Below are positions 36,088 to 46,768 of a stretch of DNA of 64,000 nt, one piece after another (position 1 is the stretch's first letter; each line of letters opens with the position of its first letter). The stretch comes from Euzebyella saccharophila. Its GTDB lineage: Bacteria > Bacteroidota > Bacteroidia > Flavobacteriales > Flavobacteriaceae. A model generated the notes under the pieces. That model saw only the letters and a list, made by a program, of their open reading frames with translations. It made no database searches and was not told where the DNA came from. A program made the translations under genes and the position numbers. The DNA lies in contig NZ_JACYFJ010000007.1 in the NCBI RefSeq assembly GCF_014855495.1, forward strand, positions 1-64,000. The letters are read 5' to 3'.

Positions 36088-36172
36088 GGTGATAGGTGGG
36101 TTTTTAGTTTTAAATATAAAGCACGTAACTGTACAGTTTTTTGACATAGTTGAGTAATGTCCTAAAATGAAA

Positions 36173-36197
36173 AAACTCCGGTAATCAGCCGGAGTTT
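36173..36197 (-). terminator. Terminator of rpoD
   Basis: AAACTCCGG (36173-36181) pairs perfectly with CCGGAGTTT (36189-36197) around a 7-base loop. On the minus strand it ends in TTTTTT, about 115 bases after the rpoD stop. Confidence 0.85.
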
Positions 36198-36314
36198 ATT
36201 CATCAATCAAAAAACGAACAGTCATGATAACTGTTGTTACTTTCAAAATTACAACTAATATGCCAAATTTCCAATTTAAGGATAATTTAACGTGTAATTC
36301 ACAAATGGTATTTT

Positions 36315-37178
36315 CTAACCTAGATAGGTTTTAAGTATTTTACTTCTAGAAGTATGCTTCAATCTTCTGATTGCCTTTTCCTTGATTTGGCGAACCCTTT
36401 CTCTTGTAAGGTCAAACGTTTCTCCAATTTCTTCTAAAGTCATGGAATGTTGTCCTGCCAATCCAAAATAAAGACGGATAACATCCGCTTCCCTAGGGGT
36501 CAAAGTTTCCAAGGCTCTTTCAATTTCCGTTCTTAAAGATTCGTGTAAAAGCTCTTTATCGGGATTTGGAGACTCACCACTTCTAAGTACATCATAAAGA
36601 TTGGAATCCTCACCGTCAATTAATGGGGCATCCATAGAAACATGACGACCTGAGTTTTTTAAGGATTGTTTTACATCCTCCACGGTCATGTCCAATTCCT
36701 TTGCAATCTCTTCTGCTGAAGGAACACGCTCGTGGGCTTGCTCCAAAAATGCAAATGTCTTGTTGATTTTGTTGATGGAACCAATCTTGTTCAATGGCAA
36801 ACGAACAATTCTTGATTGCTCTGCCAAAGCTTGTAAAATAGATTGTCTAATCCACCAAACAGCGTAAGATATGAATTTAAAACCTCTGGTTTCATCAAAT
36901 CTTTGAGCTGCTTTAATAAGACCTAAGTTACCTTCATTGATCAAATCAGGTAGGGTCAATCCTTGGTTTTGGTACTGCTTGGCAACGGATACTACGAATC
37001 TAAGGTTGGCTTTTGTAAGTTTTTCAAGAGCGATCTGGTCGCCTGCCTTGATTCGTTGTGCCAATTCTACTTCTTCATCTGCAGTAATCAAATCTACCTT
37101 GCCAATTTCTTGCAAGTACTTGTCCAAAGACGCCGTTTCACGGTTGGTTACCTGTTTTGTAATCTTAAGCTGTCTCAT
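36315..37178 (-). CDS. rpoD: Primary RNA polymerase sigma factor (sigma-70, Bacteroidota type)
   Basis: 287 residues, much shorter than E. coli RpoD because region 1.1 and the non-conserved region are absent, as in other Bacteroidota. Region 1.2 ([10 protein letters not shown]), region 2 ([33 protein letters not shown]), region 3 and region 4 with the helix-turn-helix [18 protein letters not shown] are complete. This sigma reads the TTTG / TAnnTTTG promoters seen through the window. Confidence 0.96.
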   Translation of the reverse strand: MRQLKITKQVTNRETASLDKYLQEIGKVDLITADEEVELAQRIKAGDQIALEKLTKANLRFVVSVAKQYQNQGLTLPDLINEGNLGLIKAAQRFDETRGFKFISYAVWWIRQSILQALAEQSRIVRLPLNKIGSINKINKTFAFLEQAHERVPSAEEIAKELDMTVEDVKQSLKNSGRHVSMDAPLIDGEDSNLYDVLRSGESPNPDKELLHESLRTEIERALETLTPREADVIRLYFGLAGQHSMTLEEIGETFDLTRERVRQIKEKAIRRLKHTSRSKILKTYLG

Positions 37179-37293
37179 CTAAATTTCCTTTCTGTTACGT
37201 GCGTTATGCATAGTTGCATATACTTATACGTAAAAAACATAGAAATGTTACATGAGGGTAAAAAAAACTTGAAATTTTAGCTAAATGGCATAA

Positions 37294-37325
37294 AAAAGCC
37301 TCGAAAGGAAAATTTCGAGGCTTTT
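37294..37325 (-). terminator. Terminator of pnp
   Basis: AAAAGCCTCGAAA (37294-37306) pairs with TTTCGAGGCTTTT (37313-37325), 13 bp with a six-base loop, ending in a T-run on the minus strand. Confidence 0.9.
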
Positions 37326-37346
37326 AAATATTTAAAATACAGAGAA

Positions 37347-39590
37347 TTAGTCCCTTCTAGGCTTTCGGTCCCTGTTATCTCTACCGCGATTGTTATCCCT
37401 GCCACGATTGTTGTCCCTACCGCGATTACGGTCGTTGTTATTACGTGGAGGTCTTTCTTTGTAGCCCTCAGGTTTAGGAAGAAGAATTTTTCTTGAAACC
37501 TTATCCTTTTTGGTACGCGAATCTATACCCATGTACTTAACATCAAAGACATCTCCCATGTTTACTACATCGCTCACATTTTCAGTGCGTTCCCATGCCA
37601 ATTCTGAAACGTGCAGTAATACTTCGTTTCCAGGCGCTTCTTGGTATTCTACCACGGCACCAAAATCTAGCATTTTTATTACTTTCACCTCATAAACGCT
37701 TCCTTCTTCAGGGGAGAACATTAAAGAATCAATTTTTCTCAACACTGCGTCTATGCCATCTTGATTGGTACCAAGAATCTCAACAATTCCTTCTTCTGTA
37801 ACAGGATCTTCATTAATAACAATAGTAGTATCCGTTTCTTTCTGAAGTTCTTGAATGACTTTACCGCCTGGGCCGATCAGCGCTCCGATAAATTCATTAG
37901 GTATAATTCTGGTAACCATTTTAGGAGCGTGTGGTTTAACGTCTCCGTTTGGAGTGGCAATGGTGTCAGTCAATTTCTCCAAGATATGTAACCTTCCATC
38001 CTTGGCTTGATTAAGGGCGTTTACCAAAATTTCATAGGAAAGGCCTTTAACTTTAATATCCATCTGGCAAGCGGTGATACCGTCTGCTGTACCGGTTACC
38101 TTAAAGTCCATGTCTCCCAAATGATCCTCATCACCTAAAATATCCGAAAGTACGGCATATTTACCGCTTTCCGTATCGGTAATCAACCCCATGGCGATTC
38201 CTGAAACTGGTTTCTTCAATTGAACACCGGCATCCATCATAGCCATAGTACCTGAACAAACGGTTGCCATGGAAGAGGAACCATTGGATTCCAATATTTC
38301 GGAAACAACTCTTACCGTGTACGGGCAATCTTCAGGAACCATTCCTTTCAAAGCTCTTTGCGCCAAGTTACCGTGACCTACTTCCCTTCTAGAGGTTCCT
38401 CTTATGGGTCTAGCTTCTCCTGTTGAAAAAGGAGGGAAATTATAGTGCAGGTAAAAACGCTCTTCTCCTTCATAAGAGGGCATATCTATCTGGTTGGCAT
38501 CTCTAGAAGTTCCTAAAGTTACCGTTGCCAAAGCCTGTGTTTCTCCTCTCGTAAAGATAGCTGAACCGTGGGTAGAAGGAAGATAATCGACCTCACACCA
38601 GATTGGACGAATTTCATCTGTCTTACGGCCATCTAAACGTAATCCTTCATTTAACGTTAGATCTCTAACAGCAGCTTTTTCAGCTTTGTAAAAATACTTA
38701 CTGATCAAACCGTTGTATTCTTCTTGTTCTTCTTCTGAGAAAGAAGCGATTACTTCTTCTTTAATAGCCTGAAAAGCAGCACTTCTTTCATGTTTGGCCG
38801 AACCTGCCTTAGCAATCTCATACACTTTGTCATAGGTTAGACTGTGCACCTTTTTCTCGAGATCTGCATCTTCTCTTTCTGGCTCGTACTCCCTAACTTC
38901 CTTTTTACCAAAAGCTTCGGCCAATTTTACTTGTGCCTCACATTGTACCTTAATGGCTTCATGGGCAAATTTGATAGCCTCTGTCATTTCCTCTTCGGAA
39001 ATCTCTTTCATTTCACCCTCAACCATCATAACAGAATCGGCAGAAGCACCAATAACCATGTCAATATCAGATTCTTCTAACTGCTTAAAAGTTGGGTTAA
39101 TGATAAATTCACCATTGATTCTACCCACTCGCACTTCTGAAATTGGACATTCAAAAGGGAAATCTGAAAGTTGAATAGCTGCAGATGCGGCCAAACCGGC
39201 CATAGCATCTGGCATTACGTTTTCGTCATGAGACATTAATTGGATCATCACCTGGGTTTCAGAATGATAATCTTTTGGAAACAATGGGCGTAAAACGCGG
39301 TCTACTAGGCGCATTGTAAGAACTTCCCCGTCACTTGGTCGTGCTTCCCTTTTAAAGAAACCGCCGGGATAACGTCCTGCAGCTGCAAATTTTTCCCTGT
39401 AATCTACCGTTAGGGGAAGGAAGTCTACATCAGAGGCCTTATAGTTGGAAACTACGGTACATAATAACATACATTTTCCGGAGCTCACCACCACGGAACC
39501 GTGCGCCTGCTTCGCTAATTTTCCGGTTTCGATAGTAATTTCCCTACCGTCACCAAGGTCTATGACCTCTTTAAATACTTTTGGAATCAT
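37347..39590 (-). CDS. pnp: Polyribonucleotide nucleotidyltransferase (PNPase)
   Basis: 747 residues. Two RNase PH domains separated by a helical domain ([12 protein letters not shown] in the first, [17 protein letters not shown] in the second), then KH ([15 protein letters not shown]) and S1 ([20 protein letters not shown]) RNA-binding domains. The protein ends in an Arg/Asn/Asp-rich tail of repeated RGRDNN units (last ~35 residues), probably an extra RNA-binding extension. Degrades mRNA 3' to 5' by phosphorolysis. Downstream of rpsO, an arrangement conserved across bacteria. A hairpin sits in its leader (39604-39621). Confidence 0.97.
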   Translation of the reverse strand: MIPKVFKEVIDLGDGREITIETGKLAKQAHGSVVVSSGKCMLLCTVVSNYKASDVDFLPLTVDYREKFAAAGRYPGGFFKREARPSDGEVLTMRLVDRVLRPLFPKDYHSETQVMIQLMSHDENVMPDAMAGLAASAAIQLSDFPFECPISEVRVGRINGEFIINPTFKQLEESDIDMVIGASADSVMMVEGEMKEISEEEMTEAIKFAHEAIKVQCEAQVKLAEAFGKKEVREYEPEREDADLEKKVHSLTYDKVYEIAKAGSAKHERSAAFQAIKEEVIASFSEEEQEEYNGLISKYFYKAEKAAVRDLTLNEGLRLDGRKTDEIRPIWCEVDYLPSTHGSAIFTRGETQALATVTLGTSRDANQIDMPSYEGEERFYLHYNFPPFSTGEARPIRGTSRREVGHGNLAQRALKGMVPEDCPYTVRVVSEILESNGSSSMATVCSGTMAMMDAGVQLKKPVSGIAMGLITDTESGKYAVLSDILGDEDHLGDMDFKVTGTADGITACQMDIKVKGLSYEILVNALNQAKDGRLHILEKLTDTIATPNGDVKPHAPKMVTRIIPNEFIGALIGPGGKVIQELQKETDTTIVINEDPVTEEGIVEILGTNQDGIDAVLRKIDSLMFSPEEGSVYEVKVIKMLDFGAVVEYQEAPGNEVLLHVSELAWERTENVSDVVNMGDVFDVKYMGIDSRTKKDKVSRKILLPKPEGYKERPPRNNNDRNRGRDNNRGRDNNRGRDNRDRKPRRD

Positions 39591-39603
39591 AAATGTGATT
39601 TAC

Positions 39604-39621
39604 GTTCGCATTTGTGCGAAC
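39604..39621 (-). promoter_or_regulatory. Hairpin in the pnp leader
   Basis: GTTCGCA-TTTG-TGCGAAC, a perfect 7-bp stem with a four-base loop, 13 bases upstream of the pnp ATG. In E. coli a leader stem-loop mediates RNase III/PNPase autoregulation; whether this one does is inference. Confidence 0.4.
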
Positions 39622-39744
39622 TGTTAAACAATGGTCTTACCGGACAATTTAATAGGCCGGAGTTGTTGTGTTGTGTTGACCAATGAAAAACTATGTGAAG
39701 CTTTTTGAATTTGCCTCTAAGATAGAGGACTTTATGTAAATAAA

Positions 39745-39772
39745 AAAGGGACTGAAAAAAATCAGTCCCTTT
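39745..39772 (-). terminator. Terminator of rpsO
   Basis: AAAGGGACTGA (39745-39755) pairs with TCAGTCCCTTT (39762-39772), 11 bp, with T-rich sequence after it on the minus strand. Confidence 0.88.
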
Positions 39773-39778
39773 ATAACT

Positions 39779-40048
39779 TTATTTTCTGATACCTAATTCT
39801 TTGATCAGTTCACGATATTTTACAATATCATTCTTGATCATATAATCTAAAAGACTTCTTCTTTTACCTACCAAACGAACCAAGGAACGCTCTGTATTAT
39901 AGTCTTTTTGATTTCTTTTCAAATGCTCTGTCAAGTGGTTGATTCTGTACGTGAACAATGCAATCTGACCTTCAGTAGAACCTGTGTTCTCTTCTTTGCC
40001 GCCGTATTGCTTAAAAATTTCGGCTTTCTTTTCTTTGTCTAAATACAT
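39779..40048 (-). CDS. rpsO: 30S ribosomal protein S15
   Basis: 89 residues, standard length. GSTEGQIALFTYRINHLTEH and LVGKRRSLLDYM are the S15 signatures that contact 16S rRNA helices 20-22. A terminator separates it from pnp, so only part of the transcripts should read through. Confidence 0.97.
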   Translation of the reverse strand: MYLDKEKKAEIFKQYGGKEENTGSTEGQIALFTYRINHLTEHLKRNQKDYNTERSLVRLVGKRRSLLDYMIKNDIVKYRELIKELGIRK

Positions 40049-40102
40049 GCCAATATTGTTTTTAATGATTATTATGTATCCGATTGATTTTCAATCAGGG
40101 CG

Positions 40103-40110
40103 CAAAGATA
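40103..40110 (-). promoter_or_regulatory. -7 promoter element of rpsO
   Basis: TATCTTTG on the minus strand, an exact TAnnTTTG match about 55 bases before the rpsO ATG. Confidence 0.55.
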
Positions 40111-40176
40111 CTATTATTTAGTTATTCCATGGTGAAAAAAGCAGTTTTATTGAAATACCTTGTGTGAAGAGTTTGG

Positions 40177-41895
40177 TTACCATATTCTGGAGGAAGATAA
40201 TTCAATGTCTGCGGTGGCCCATATTTGTTTCAATAGGTTGTTTGTTTCTTGAATTTCCTCCTCAAACTGTAATGCTTTATAGGCCGTTTGCAGGCCGTGA
40301 AGTGCCCACCCATTTTTTGGGAACTTTTTTAAGTCTTGCATGTAAGTGACAATGGCATCCTCATATTTTTTTCCTTCTAATTGCACAGCCCCTAGGTGAT
40401 GTCTTACTGAAAAGAACCAATCCGGGGGTTCATTATAATTGAGCTGGTCTTCAAGGATTACAGCTTCCGAAAGTAATTCTATACTTCTTTCAAAGTTAAG
40501 TTCCTTTGCCCATATTTCAGCCTCTAAAATACGCTCCGCAATTTTAACCAAAACATCTACGGAATTAATGTCCCAAATGGTTACTTCCTTAAGTTCTGGA
40601 TCTATGGCCAAACTTTTTAACTTGTCTAGTTCCAATTTGGCTTTCTCAAGGTCATGGAGGCCTATGAATGCCAAGCCGCGGGCATAATTTCTTATGGCGG
40701 CGGGATATTTTAAACTGGGGTCCAAATCGGGTATTTTTAAAATTGCCTCCCATTCCGCAAACTTTACATTTATATGGTAGGGAATGGTATAAAAATGTTG
40801 AATAGTGCTCCAGCCAGGTTCTTTCATTAATTGTAAATTGGCTTGGGAAGCTACTTTGTTGGCAGCTTTCAGTGCTATTTTTTTATTCCCTTCCAAAGTG
40901 GCCGTTGCGGCCATAAAATGATAGTTGTGAGGGTATAGGGCCAAGGGGTAGGCCCCTTGGGCATTACAGGCAGAAACGTAAGAGCTATCTACTTTTACCG
41001 CTCTTAAATTGGATACCGTGCCTTTGTGGTAATCCCCGGTTCTAATATAAATGTGCGAAGGCATATGAACTAAATGTCCCGCCCCAGGAACTAGGTCTTC
41101 ATCAAATGCTTGTGCGCTAGAGAGTGCTTTTTCTGGATTTTTTGAGGCTTCTACGGCATGAATGTAAAAGTGGTGCGCACCAGGGTGATCAGGGTTAATT
41201 TTCAGGGCCTTATCCAAATGTGAAATAATTTCCGATGTCCAATTCTTAGGATCTCCATTACTCTCCCATAGATCCCAGGGGTGTTGGTCCATGATGCTTT
41301 CGGCATACAGTGTTTGTATATTAGCATCATCTGGAAATTGTTTTGATAGTTCCTTCAGAGCTTCTGAATAGGCTTGGTCAAGATCTGATCGGTCTTCAGG
41401 AGGTTCTTTTGAATACCTTTTTGCTAAAGCATTAATAAGTCCTTTTTCTTTTTCAGTTAGGTTGGTGGACAAATTTTTAGCTTGGTTTACGGCTTCAAAT
41501 GCTCGAGAATAGTTGTCCGCTTCCATTCCGGCATTATAATTAGGGCCCAAAACATAGGCGTAGCCCCAATAGCCCATAGCAAATTGGGGGTCTAGCTTGG
41601 TGGCGTAATAGAAGGATCGAGCAGCTTCGGCATGGTTGAAGCCGTAAGCCAACACCAAACCTTGGTTAAAATACACTTGGGCCAAGCTGTCATTTGTACT
41701 TGTTGGAACATGAAGTACATTCAGTCCTTCAATTATAGGAGCTTTCTGATTTGTTTTATACCAATCTGCATCTGTAGTTATAGGCTTACATCCAATAGAG
41801 ACCATTTGGGGCAACTCTTTTTTTGGCTCTTTATCAATTTTACAGGCTGAGAGGGTGAACAGTAAAGCAATGGTAAGTAAATAGACCACTTTCAT
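40177..41895 (-). CDS. TPR-repeat lipoprotein of unknown function
   Basis: 572 residues. Lipobox LSAC with Cys18. The remainder is mostly helical TPR-like repeats (QVYFNQGLVLAYGFNHAEAARSF and others) and includes His-rich stretches (HPGAHHFYIHAVE, GAGHLVHMPSHIYIRTGDY) that could bind metal. It probably sits in the periplasm or on a membrane surface and may mediate protein contacts. No catalytic motif recognised. Isolated between rpsO and the accD terminator. Confidence 0.75.
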   Translation of the reverse strand: MKVVYLLTIALLFTLSACKIDKEPKKELPQMVSIGCKPITTDADWYKTNQKAPIIEGLNVLHVPTSTNDSLAQVYFNQGLVLAYGFNHAEAARSFYYATKLDPQFAMGYWGYAYVLGPNYNAGMEADNYSRAFEAVNQAKNLSTNLTEKEKGLINALAKRYSKEPPEDRSDLDQAYSEALKELSKQFPDDANIQTLYAESIMDQHPWDLWESNGDPKNWTSEIISHLDKALKINPDHPGAHHFYIHAVEASKNPEKALSSAQAFDEDLVPGAGHLVHMPSHIYIRTGDYHKGTVSNLRAVKVDSSYVSACNAQGAYPLALYPHNYHFMAATATLEGNKKIALKAANKVASQANLQLMKEPGWSTIQHFYTIPYHINVKFAEWEAILKIPDLDPSLKYPAAIRNYARGLAFIGLHDLEKAKLELDKLKSLAIDPELKEVTIWDINSVDVLVKIAERILEAEIWAKELNFERSIELLSEAVILEDQLNYNEPPDWFFSVRHHLGAVQLEGKKYEDAIVTYMQDLKKFPKNGWALHGLQTAYKALQFEEEIQETNNLLKQIWATADIELSSSRIW

Positions 41896-41950
41896 TTAAG
41901 TAGAATTAAAATTAAACAAAAGGGGAACGGAACAGACTGCAATATAAAAT

Positions 41951-41983
41951 AAATCCCGCTACTTATTTGAAGTAGCGGGATTT
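41951..41983 (-). terminator. Terminator of accD
   Basis: AAATCCCGCTACTT (41951-41964) pairs perfectly with AAGTAGCGGGATTT (41970-41983), 14 bp around loop ATTTG. It lies about 45 bases after the accD stop. Confidence 0.88.
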
Positions 41984-42029
41984 AATCATCTGATGGCTAA
42001 TTTTTTATCCGCCTAGGCGAAATATAAAA

Positions 42030-42899
42030 TTAACTTCTCACCGGATTGTTCTGTATGAGGTCTAAATATAGATTCACTTTTTTCTTAAGGTCCCTTCTGT
42101 GCGAAATAAAATCCAAGAACCCATGTTCTTGAAGAAATTCTGCAGTTTGAAACCCTTCCGGTAAATCTTGACCGGTAAGATCTTTGACTACCCTTGGACC
42201 GGCAAAACCGATCAAGGCACCGGGCTCAGAAATATTTATATCTCCTAACATGGCGTAAGATGCGGTGGTGCCACCCGTTGTAGGGTCTGTACATAAAGAA
42301 ATGTACGGAATTTTGGCATCTGCCAATTGCGCTAATTTAGCCGATGTTTTGGCCAATTGCATCAATGATAGGGCCGCTTCCATCATACGGGCACCCCCAG
42401 ATTTTGAAATCATTAAAAAAGGAATCTTTTTCTTGATGGAGTGGTCAATGGCACGTGCAATTTTCTCTCCAACAACGCTTCCCATGGATCCACCTATAAA
42501 GCTGAAATCCATACAGGCCACCACCAAATCTTTACCTAAAGATTTACCAACCGCTGTGCGAACGGCATCCTTAAGGCTGGTTTTCTTTTGGGCGTCCTTT
42601 AAACGGTCTGCGTATTTTTTGGTGTCCTCAAATTTTAAGGGGTCCTTAGATGTAAGTTTGGTATCTAATTCCTTAAACTTATTGTCATCAAAAATTATTT
42701 CAAAATATTCCTTACTGCCTATTCTAACATGGTAGTCATCTTCTGGACTAACATAGAAATTTTTGGCTAGCTCCTCAGACTCAACAATCTTCCCGGTAGG
42801 CGATTTGTACCAAAGGCCTTTTGGGGTGTCTTTTTTTTCTTCGGTAGCCGTTTGAATGCCCTTCTCCTTTCTTCTGAACCAAGCCGTCATATTCTCCAT
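42030..42899 (-). CDS. accD: Acetyl-CoA carboxylase carboxyltransferase beta subunit
   Basis: 289 residues. A carboxyltransferase domain with [19 protein letters not shown], the oxyanion region [12 protein letters not shown] and [13 protein letters not shown]. The N-terminal zinc-ribbon region is present in outline, but the four Cys of E. coli AccD are replaced (SPTGK where CxxC is expected, SPEDD where the second CxxC is expected), so zinc binding there is unlikely. With the alpha subunit it transfers CO2 from biotin to acetyl-CoA at the start of fatty acid synthesis. 24 bases after fbaA, so probably co-transcribed. Confidence 0.95.
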   Translation of the reverse strand: MENMTAWFRRKEKGIQTATEEKKDTPKGLWYKSPTGKIVESEELAKNFYVSPEDDYHVRIGSKEYFEIIFDDNKFKELDTKLTSKDPLKFEDTKKYADRLKDAQKKTSLKDAVRTAVGKSLGKDLVVACMDFSFIGGSMGSVVGEKIARAIDHSIKKKIPFLMISKSGGARMMEAALSLMQLAKTSAKLAQLADAKIPYISLCTDPTTGGTTASYAMLGDINISEPGALIGFAGPRVVKDLTGQDLPEGFQTAEFLQEHGFLDFISHRRDLKKKVNLYLDLIQNNPVRS

Positions 42900-42923
42900 A
42901 TTATCGTTAGCGGATTATTCTTA

Positions 42924-43991
42924 CTATAGGGTGTTTACGTTGTTTAAGTCTTCAAAAGCCTTTTTTAAACGCTCTGTAAACGCTTTTTCTCCTTCCCTTA
43001 GCCAAACCCTTGGGTCATAAACTTTTTTGTTAGGCTCATCAGGACCGTCTGGGTTACCTATTTGCGACTGTAAATAGTCTTTTTTGCCTTGAACATAATC
43101 ACGAACTCCAGATAGAAAAGCATATTGCAAATCTGTATCTATGTTCATTTTGATCACTCCATAGCTTATGCCTTCCCTAATTTCTTCTACAGTTGAACCA
43201 GAACCACCATGGAAAACAAAATCTATATGGTTGTGCTCTACTCCATACTTTTCGGAAATGAATTCTTGTGAGTTTTTAAGGATTTTTGGTGTTAGTTTAA
43301 CATTGCCAGGTTTGTAAACTCCGTGAACATTTCCAAAAGCCGCAGCAATAGTAAATCTATGGCTTACTTTAGAAAGTTCTTCGTAGGCATATGCAACTTC
43401 TTCAGGTTGGGTGTACAATTTAGAGTCGTCCACATCAGAATTGTCCACACCATCTTCTTCACCACCTGTAATACCAAGTTCTATTTCCAAGGTCATGTCC
43501 ATTTTGGCCATTCGCTCCAAATAACCCTTACAGATTTCAATATTCTCTTCAATAGGCTCTTCGGATAAATCGATCATATGAGAGCTAAAAAGGGATTTTC
43601 CCGTTTCGGCATAATGCTTTTCACTGGCATCCAGCATACCATCTATCCATGGCAATAATTTTTTGGCACAGTGATCCGTGTGCAAAATTACAGTGGCACC
43701 GTAGGCTTCTGCCAATTGATGTACATGCTTTGCGCCAGCAACAGCACCTAAGACGGCAGCCTTTTGATCTTCATTGGAAAGACCTTTACCAGCATTAAAC
43801 TGGGCACCTCCATTGGAGAATTGAATAATTACGGGAGCGTTTAGACTTGCGGCAGTCTCCAGAACTCCATTAATCGTATTGGAGCCTATTACGTTTACTG
43901 CGGGAAGGGCAAAACCTTTCTCTTTTGCGTAATTAAAAATTTCTTGAACTTCCTCTCCGGTGGCAACCCCGGGTTTAATATTGTGGGCCAT
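42924..43991 (-). CDS. fbaA: Class II fructose-bisphosphate aldolase
   Basis: 355 residues. Zinc-binding and catalytic residues in VILHTDHC (Asp106, His107), a second His in FGNVHGVYKPG and a third in FVFHGGSGS, with NIDTDLQYAF at the phosphate site. Cleaves fructose-1,6-bisphosphate in glycolysis and runs in reverse in gluconeogenesis. Typical length. A -7 element (44020-44027) lies about 29 bases upstream. Heads a probable operon with accD. Confidence 0.96.
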   Translation of the reverse strand: MAHNIKPGVATGEEVQEIFNYAKEKGFALPAVNVIGSNTINGVLETAASLNAPVIIQFSNGGAQFNAGKGLSNEDQKAAVLGAVAGAKHVHQLAEAYGATVILHTDHCAKKLLPWIDGMLDASEKHYAETGKSLFSSHMIDLSEEPIEENIEICKGYLERMAKMDMTLEIELGITGGEEDGVDNSDVDDSKLYTQPEEVAYAYEELSKVSHRFTIAAAFGNVHGVYKPGNVKLTPKILKNSQEFISEKYGVEHNHIDFVFHGGSGSTVEEIREGISYGVIKMNIDTDLQYAFLSGVRDYVQGKKDYLQSQIGNPDGPDEPNKKVYDPRVWLREGEKAFTERLKKAFEDLNNVNTL

Positions 43992-44019
43992 AATTTTCTA
44001 GGTTTCTATTTTAATGCAA

Positions 44020-44027
44020 CAAAAGTA
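44020..44027 (-). promoter_or_regulatory. -7 promoter element of fbaA
   Basis: TACTTTTG on the minus strand, an exact TAnnTTTG match with a predicted leader of about 22 nt. Confidence 0.55.
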
Positions 44028-44132
44028 ATAAAATATTATCTCTAAAGACCAAGCTCACTTAAGATTGTGATGGTCAGATGTAACAAGAAGTTACCTTGTT
44101 GTACCAGCTATAAATAATGAATTTCTTTTGGG

Positions 44133-46754
44133 CTAGAATGGATAGTTAATACCAATTTGAAGTACCGCGTTGGAGAAGTTAAAATCGTTCAACCATCTAT
44201 CCGATATATCATTTGCAGGATTATAGGTCTTAAAACCCAGATCGGCCCTTAATACAAAATAGGTAAAATCATACCGCAAACCAAAACCGGTACCCAGGGC
44301 GATATCTTCTAAGGAGCTTATTCCGGTAAAGGTGGCTTCGGGGTCTTCTACGTTATCAAAGACATTCCAGATGTTACCTGCGTCTGCAAAGAGAGCGCCT
44401 TTGAGATTTCCAATGAGGGGAAACCGGTATTCTAGATTAAGCCCTATTTTTAAGTTGGCCTCGTTAAAATCGTTTACGGCATCTGTACGGCCCGGACCCA
44501 AAGAGTAGGGAGACCATGCCCTAATATCATTGGCCCCACCAGCAAAATAACTACGTACGAAAGGAATGTTATCAGAATTTCCATAGGGAATCGCAATTCC
44601 GAAAAAGCTTCTAAAAGCAATGACGTTATTTCGTGATACGTTCCAATATTTTATATAATCGAACTCGGTTTTTATATATTGGCTATAGGGAACCCCAAAT
44701 ACCAATCTGTCTTCATTGGCATTTTCTTCAAATGGGATAATCTGTGAAATTGTGGATAATAGGTTGCCCGCACTTTCCAATTTAAAACGAAACTGATAAA
44801 AATTATTATCCGTAATGCCTTCCCTGTTGTTGAGGTTAAGGGTATAGTTGCTGGCAAAGATCAGGTTGTTTTCGGTCAATCGCTGTCTTCTTTCCTCAAT
44901 TCTACTTACGGACTGATAAATGGCATCGGTCGCGTTGACATCTCTATTCAAGATGGCCTGGGTAAATCCGGTAGTTCCATCTGGAATAATTAAACTTGGA
45001 TTGCTGGAATCTCCGTTTAATTCAAAAAAATCCTCCAACTCAGGATACTGGACTTCGTCCAAGTAGCTGTCAAAATTATTGGCGATGTTGTCAAGCTGTT
45101 CATAGGAGTTTCGGTAAACATTAAAAAAACGATCAATATTTACATTGCGTACAAATTGTACATTTAGAAGTTCTACATTGTGTTTTATAAAGTCTGAAGG
45201 AACCCAATTGTAGCCTAAAACGGTATTAAAGGTCTGCTTGTCCAATCCAATATTTTTCTGAAAACTGGTTCCTAGGGATATCCGCGTTTTGGGAAGGGTA
45301 TAGCTGGGAATAAGCTTTGTAGTGTTTAAAAAGGGAAACCAGATTCTTGGGATGTCCAAATTAATATCTGCCCCGTATTCTTGAATGTTGAAAAACCTGC
45401 TGTCTATAATACTGGGGTCGTTAGATGATCCAATGCTAACCCTGCCTGCTAAACCAAGGTTTTCTGCACCTCCAAATAAATTTCGGGCCTGAAGGGAGGG
45501 ACTTAAGGCCAAGCCTACTTGCTGAATATTGGAACGGGTTACCTCAAAAGAGGTTCCTAGGGAGTACCTTGGCCTCGCGGCTAGATAAATATTGGCATCA
45601 AGGGTTTCGCCATTTGGACTAGGCTGGGAGGTAATAGTAGGATATTTAAAAACCCCGAGGTTGGTTATTTGTCTATAAGTTCTGGTCCGATCTATTTCTC
45701 TATAAATGCTGTCCTTTTTAAAAAACACGGCATTGGCAAGCGTCTTTGGTTTAAACCTCAGTTTGTTTTTGTAATAAATGGTATAGTCTTCGTACTCAAT
45801 GGACTGTTGTTCAGCATCTTCACCATTAAAAAGGTAATCTGTATAAATATTGATTTTGTCAAATTTGTACACTTTATATTCCGAGGAGGTAACGGTAGAA
45901 TCCCCCCTTCTTTTAAAGTTGTCAATATTCAACTCAATATTCATTTGTTGGTCATCTGCTACCTTGGTTGTATCCGTTGCAATATCGTAGGAAATAGAAC
46001 TTTCCTGAAAGTTGTAGACTCCATTGTTTCTAAAAATGGTACTTAATCGTTCCCGTTCCCGAGCAAATTCGGCCAAATCAAATTGTGTGCCTGCTTTAAC
46101 AAATGATAGTTCTTGGTGTTCCTCATAAATGGAATCAATGGCTTTAGAGCTAATCCGGTGGCTTACGGTATCAATGAAAAAAGGTTTGCCCAGCTCTATT
46201 TTGTATTCTAGGCTAGCACGTTGTTTTTTATCAAGCGAATCTATAGTATAGGTGGTATTATTATTAAAATATCCTTTGCTGCCGTAGTAAGCACTTAAAC
46301 GCTCCAATGTTCTTCGGGCCTTTGTGGTATCGACAATTATGGGAGATTCCCCAATTTTTTTGAGCCATTCGCTCAGTCCCTTCACTACAAATGATTCTCC
46401 AAGCCGGTTTACCTGTTTTTTGGAGAGAAGTTTCTCCAAACGCTCTTCTCTATGTTCTTTTTTATGTAGCCAAGCCTGATAGGAAGAGTCAGGGTCTTTT
46501 TTTGCCAGATTGTAAAGATTAAGTCTTAAAGGGTACCCTAAAATTCGTGTGTTGGGCTTTTGTAAAATAAGACTGTTGATGTCCTCATTCTTTATTTCTT
46601 CACCGTCTGCAAAAATGGTGTTTTCCCTAAGTAATAGCTCATCTTCGTCTACCCGTTTTAGAGTGTTGCATGCATTGATCGCAACCGCTAGGAATAATAG
46701 GCTTATTTTAGCACCGATTTCTTTAAAGCGCGACGATTTACACATAGCCACCAA
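44133..46754 (-). CDS. BamA/TamA-family (Omp85) outer-membrane protein, lipid-modified
   Basis: 873 residues. A lipobox INAC (about residue 29) follows a hydrophobic stretch, so the N-terminus is probably lipidated, which is unusual for Omp85 proteins but known in Bacteroidota. POTRA-like repeats occupy about 30-400. The rest is a C-terminal beta-barrel with FVRSYFAGGANDIRAWSPYSLGPG (lid-loop region) and a final Phe. The family inserts or exports outer-membrane proteins; this member is probably TamA-like. A -7 element lies at 46752-46759, which would leave almost no leader, so the real start may be the ATG at 46745. Confidence 0.85.
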   Translation of the reverse strand: MVAMCKSSRFKEIGAKISLLFLAVAINACNTLKRVDEDELLLRENTIFADGEEIKNEDINSLILQKPNTRILGYPLRLNLYNLAKKDPDSSYQAWLHKKEHREERLEKLLSKKQVNRLGESFVVKGLSEWLKKIGESPIIVDTTKARRTLERLSAYYGSKGYFNNNTTYTIDSLDKKQRASLEYKIELGKPFFIDTVSHRISSKAIDSIYEEHQELSFVKAGTQFDLAEFARERERLSTIFRNNGVYNFQESSISYDIATDTTKVADDQQMNIELNIDNFKRRGDSTVTSSEYKVYKFDKINIYTDYLFNGEDAEQQSIEYEDYTIYYKNKLRFKPKTLANAVFFKKDSIYREIDRTRTYRQITNLGVFKYPTITSQPSPNGETLDANIYLAARPRYSLGTSFEVTRSNIQQVGLALSPSLQARNLFGGAENLGLAGRVSIGSSNDPSIIDSRFFNIQEYGADINLDIPRIWFPFLNTTKLIPSYTLPKTRISLGTSFQKNIGLDKQTFNTVLGYNWVPSDFIKHNVELLNVQFVRNVNIDRFFNVYRNSYEQLDNIANNFDSYLDEVQYPELEDFFELNGDSSNPSLIIPDGTTGFTQAILNRDVNATDAIYQSVSRIEERRQRLTENNLIFASNYTLNLNNREGITDNNFYQFRFKLESAGNLLSTISQIIPFEENANEDRLVFGVPYSQYIKTEFDYIKYWNVSRNNVIAFRSFFGIAIPYGNSDNIPFVRSYFAGGANDIRAWSPYSLGPGRTDAVNDFNEANLKIGLNLEYRFPLIGNLKGALFADAGNIWNVFDNVEDPEATFTGISSLEDIALGTGFGLRYDFTYFVLRADLGFKTYNPANDISDRWLNDFNFSNAVLQIGINYPF

Positions 46755-46768
46755 AATTACATCTTTTT

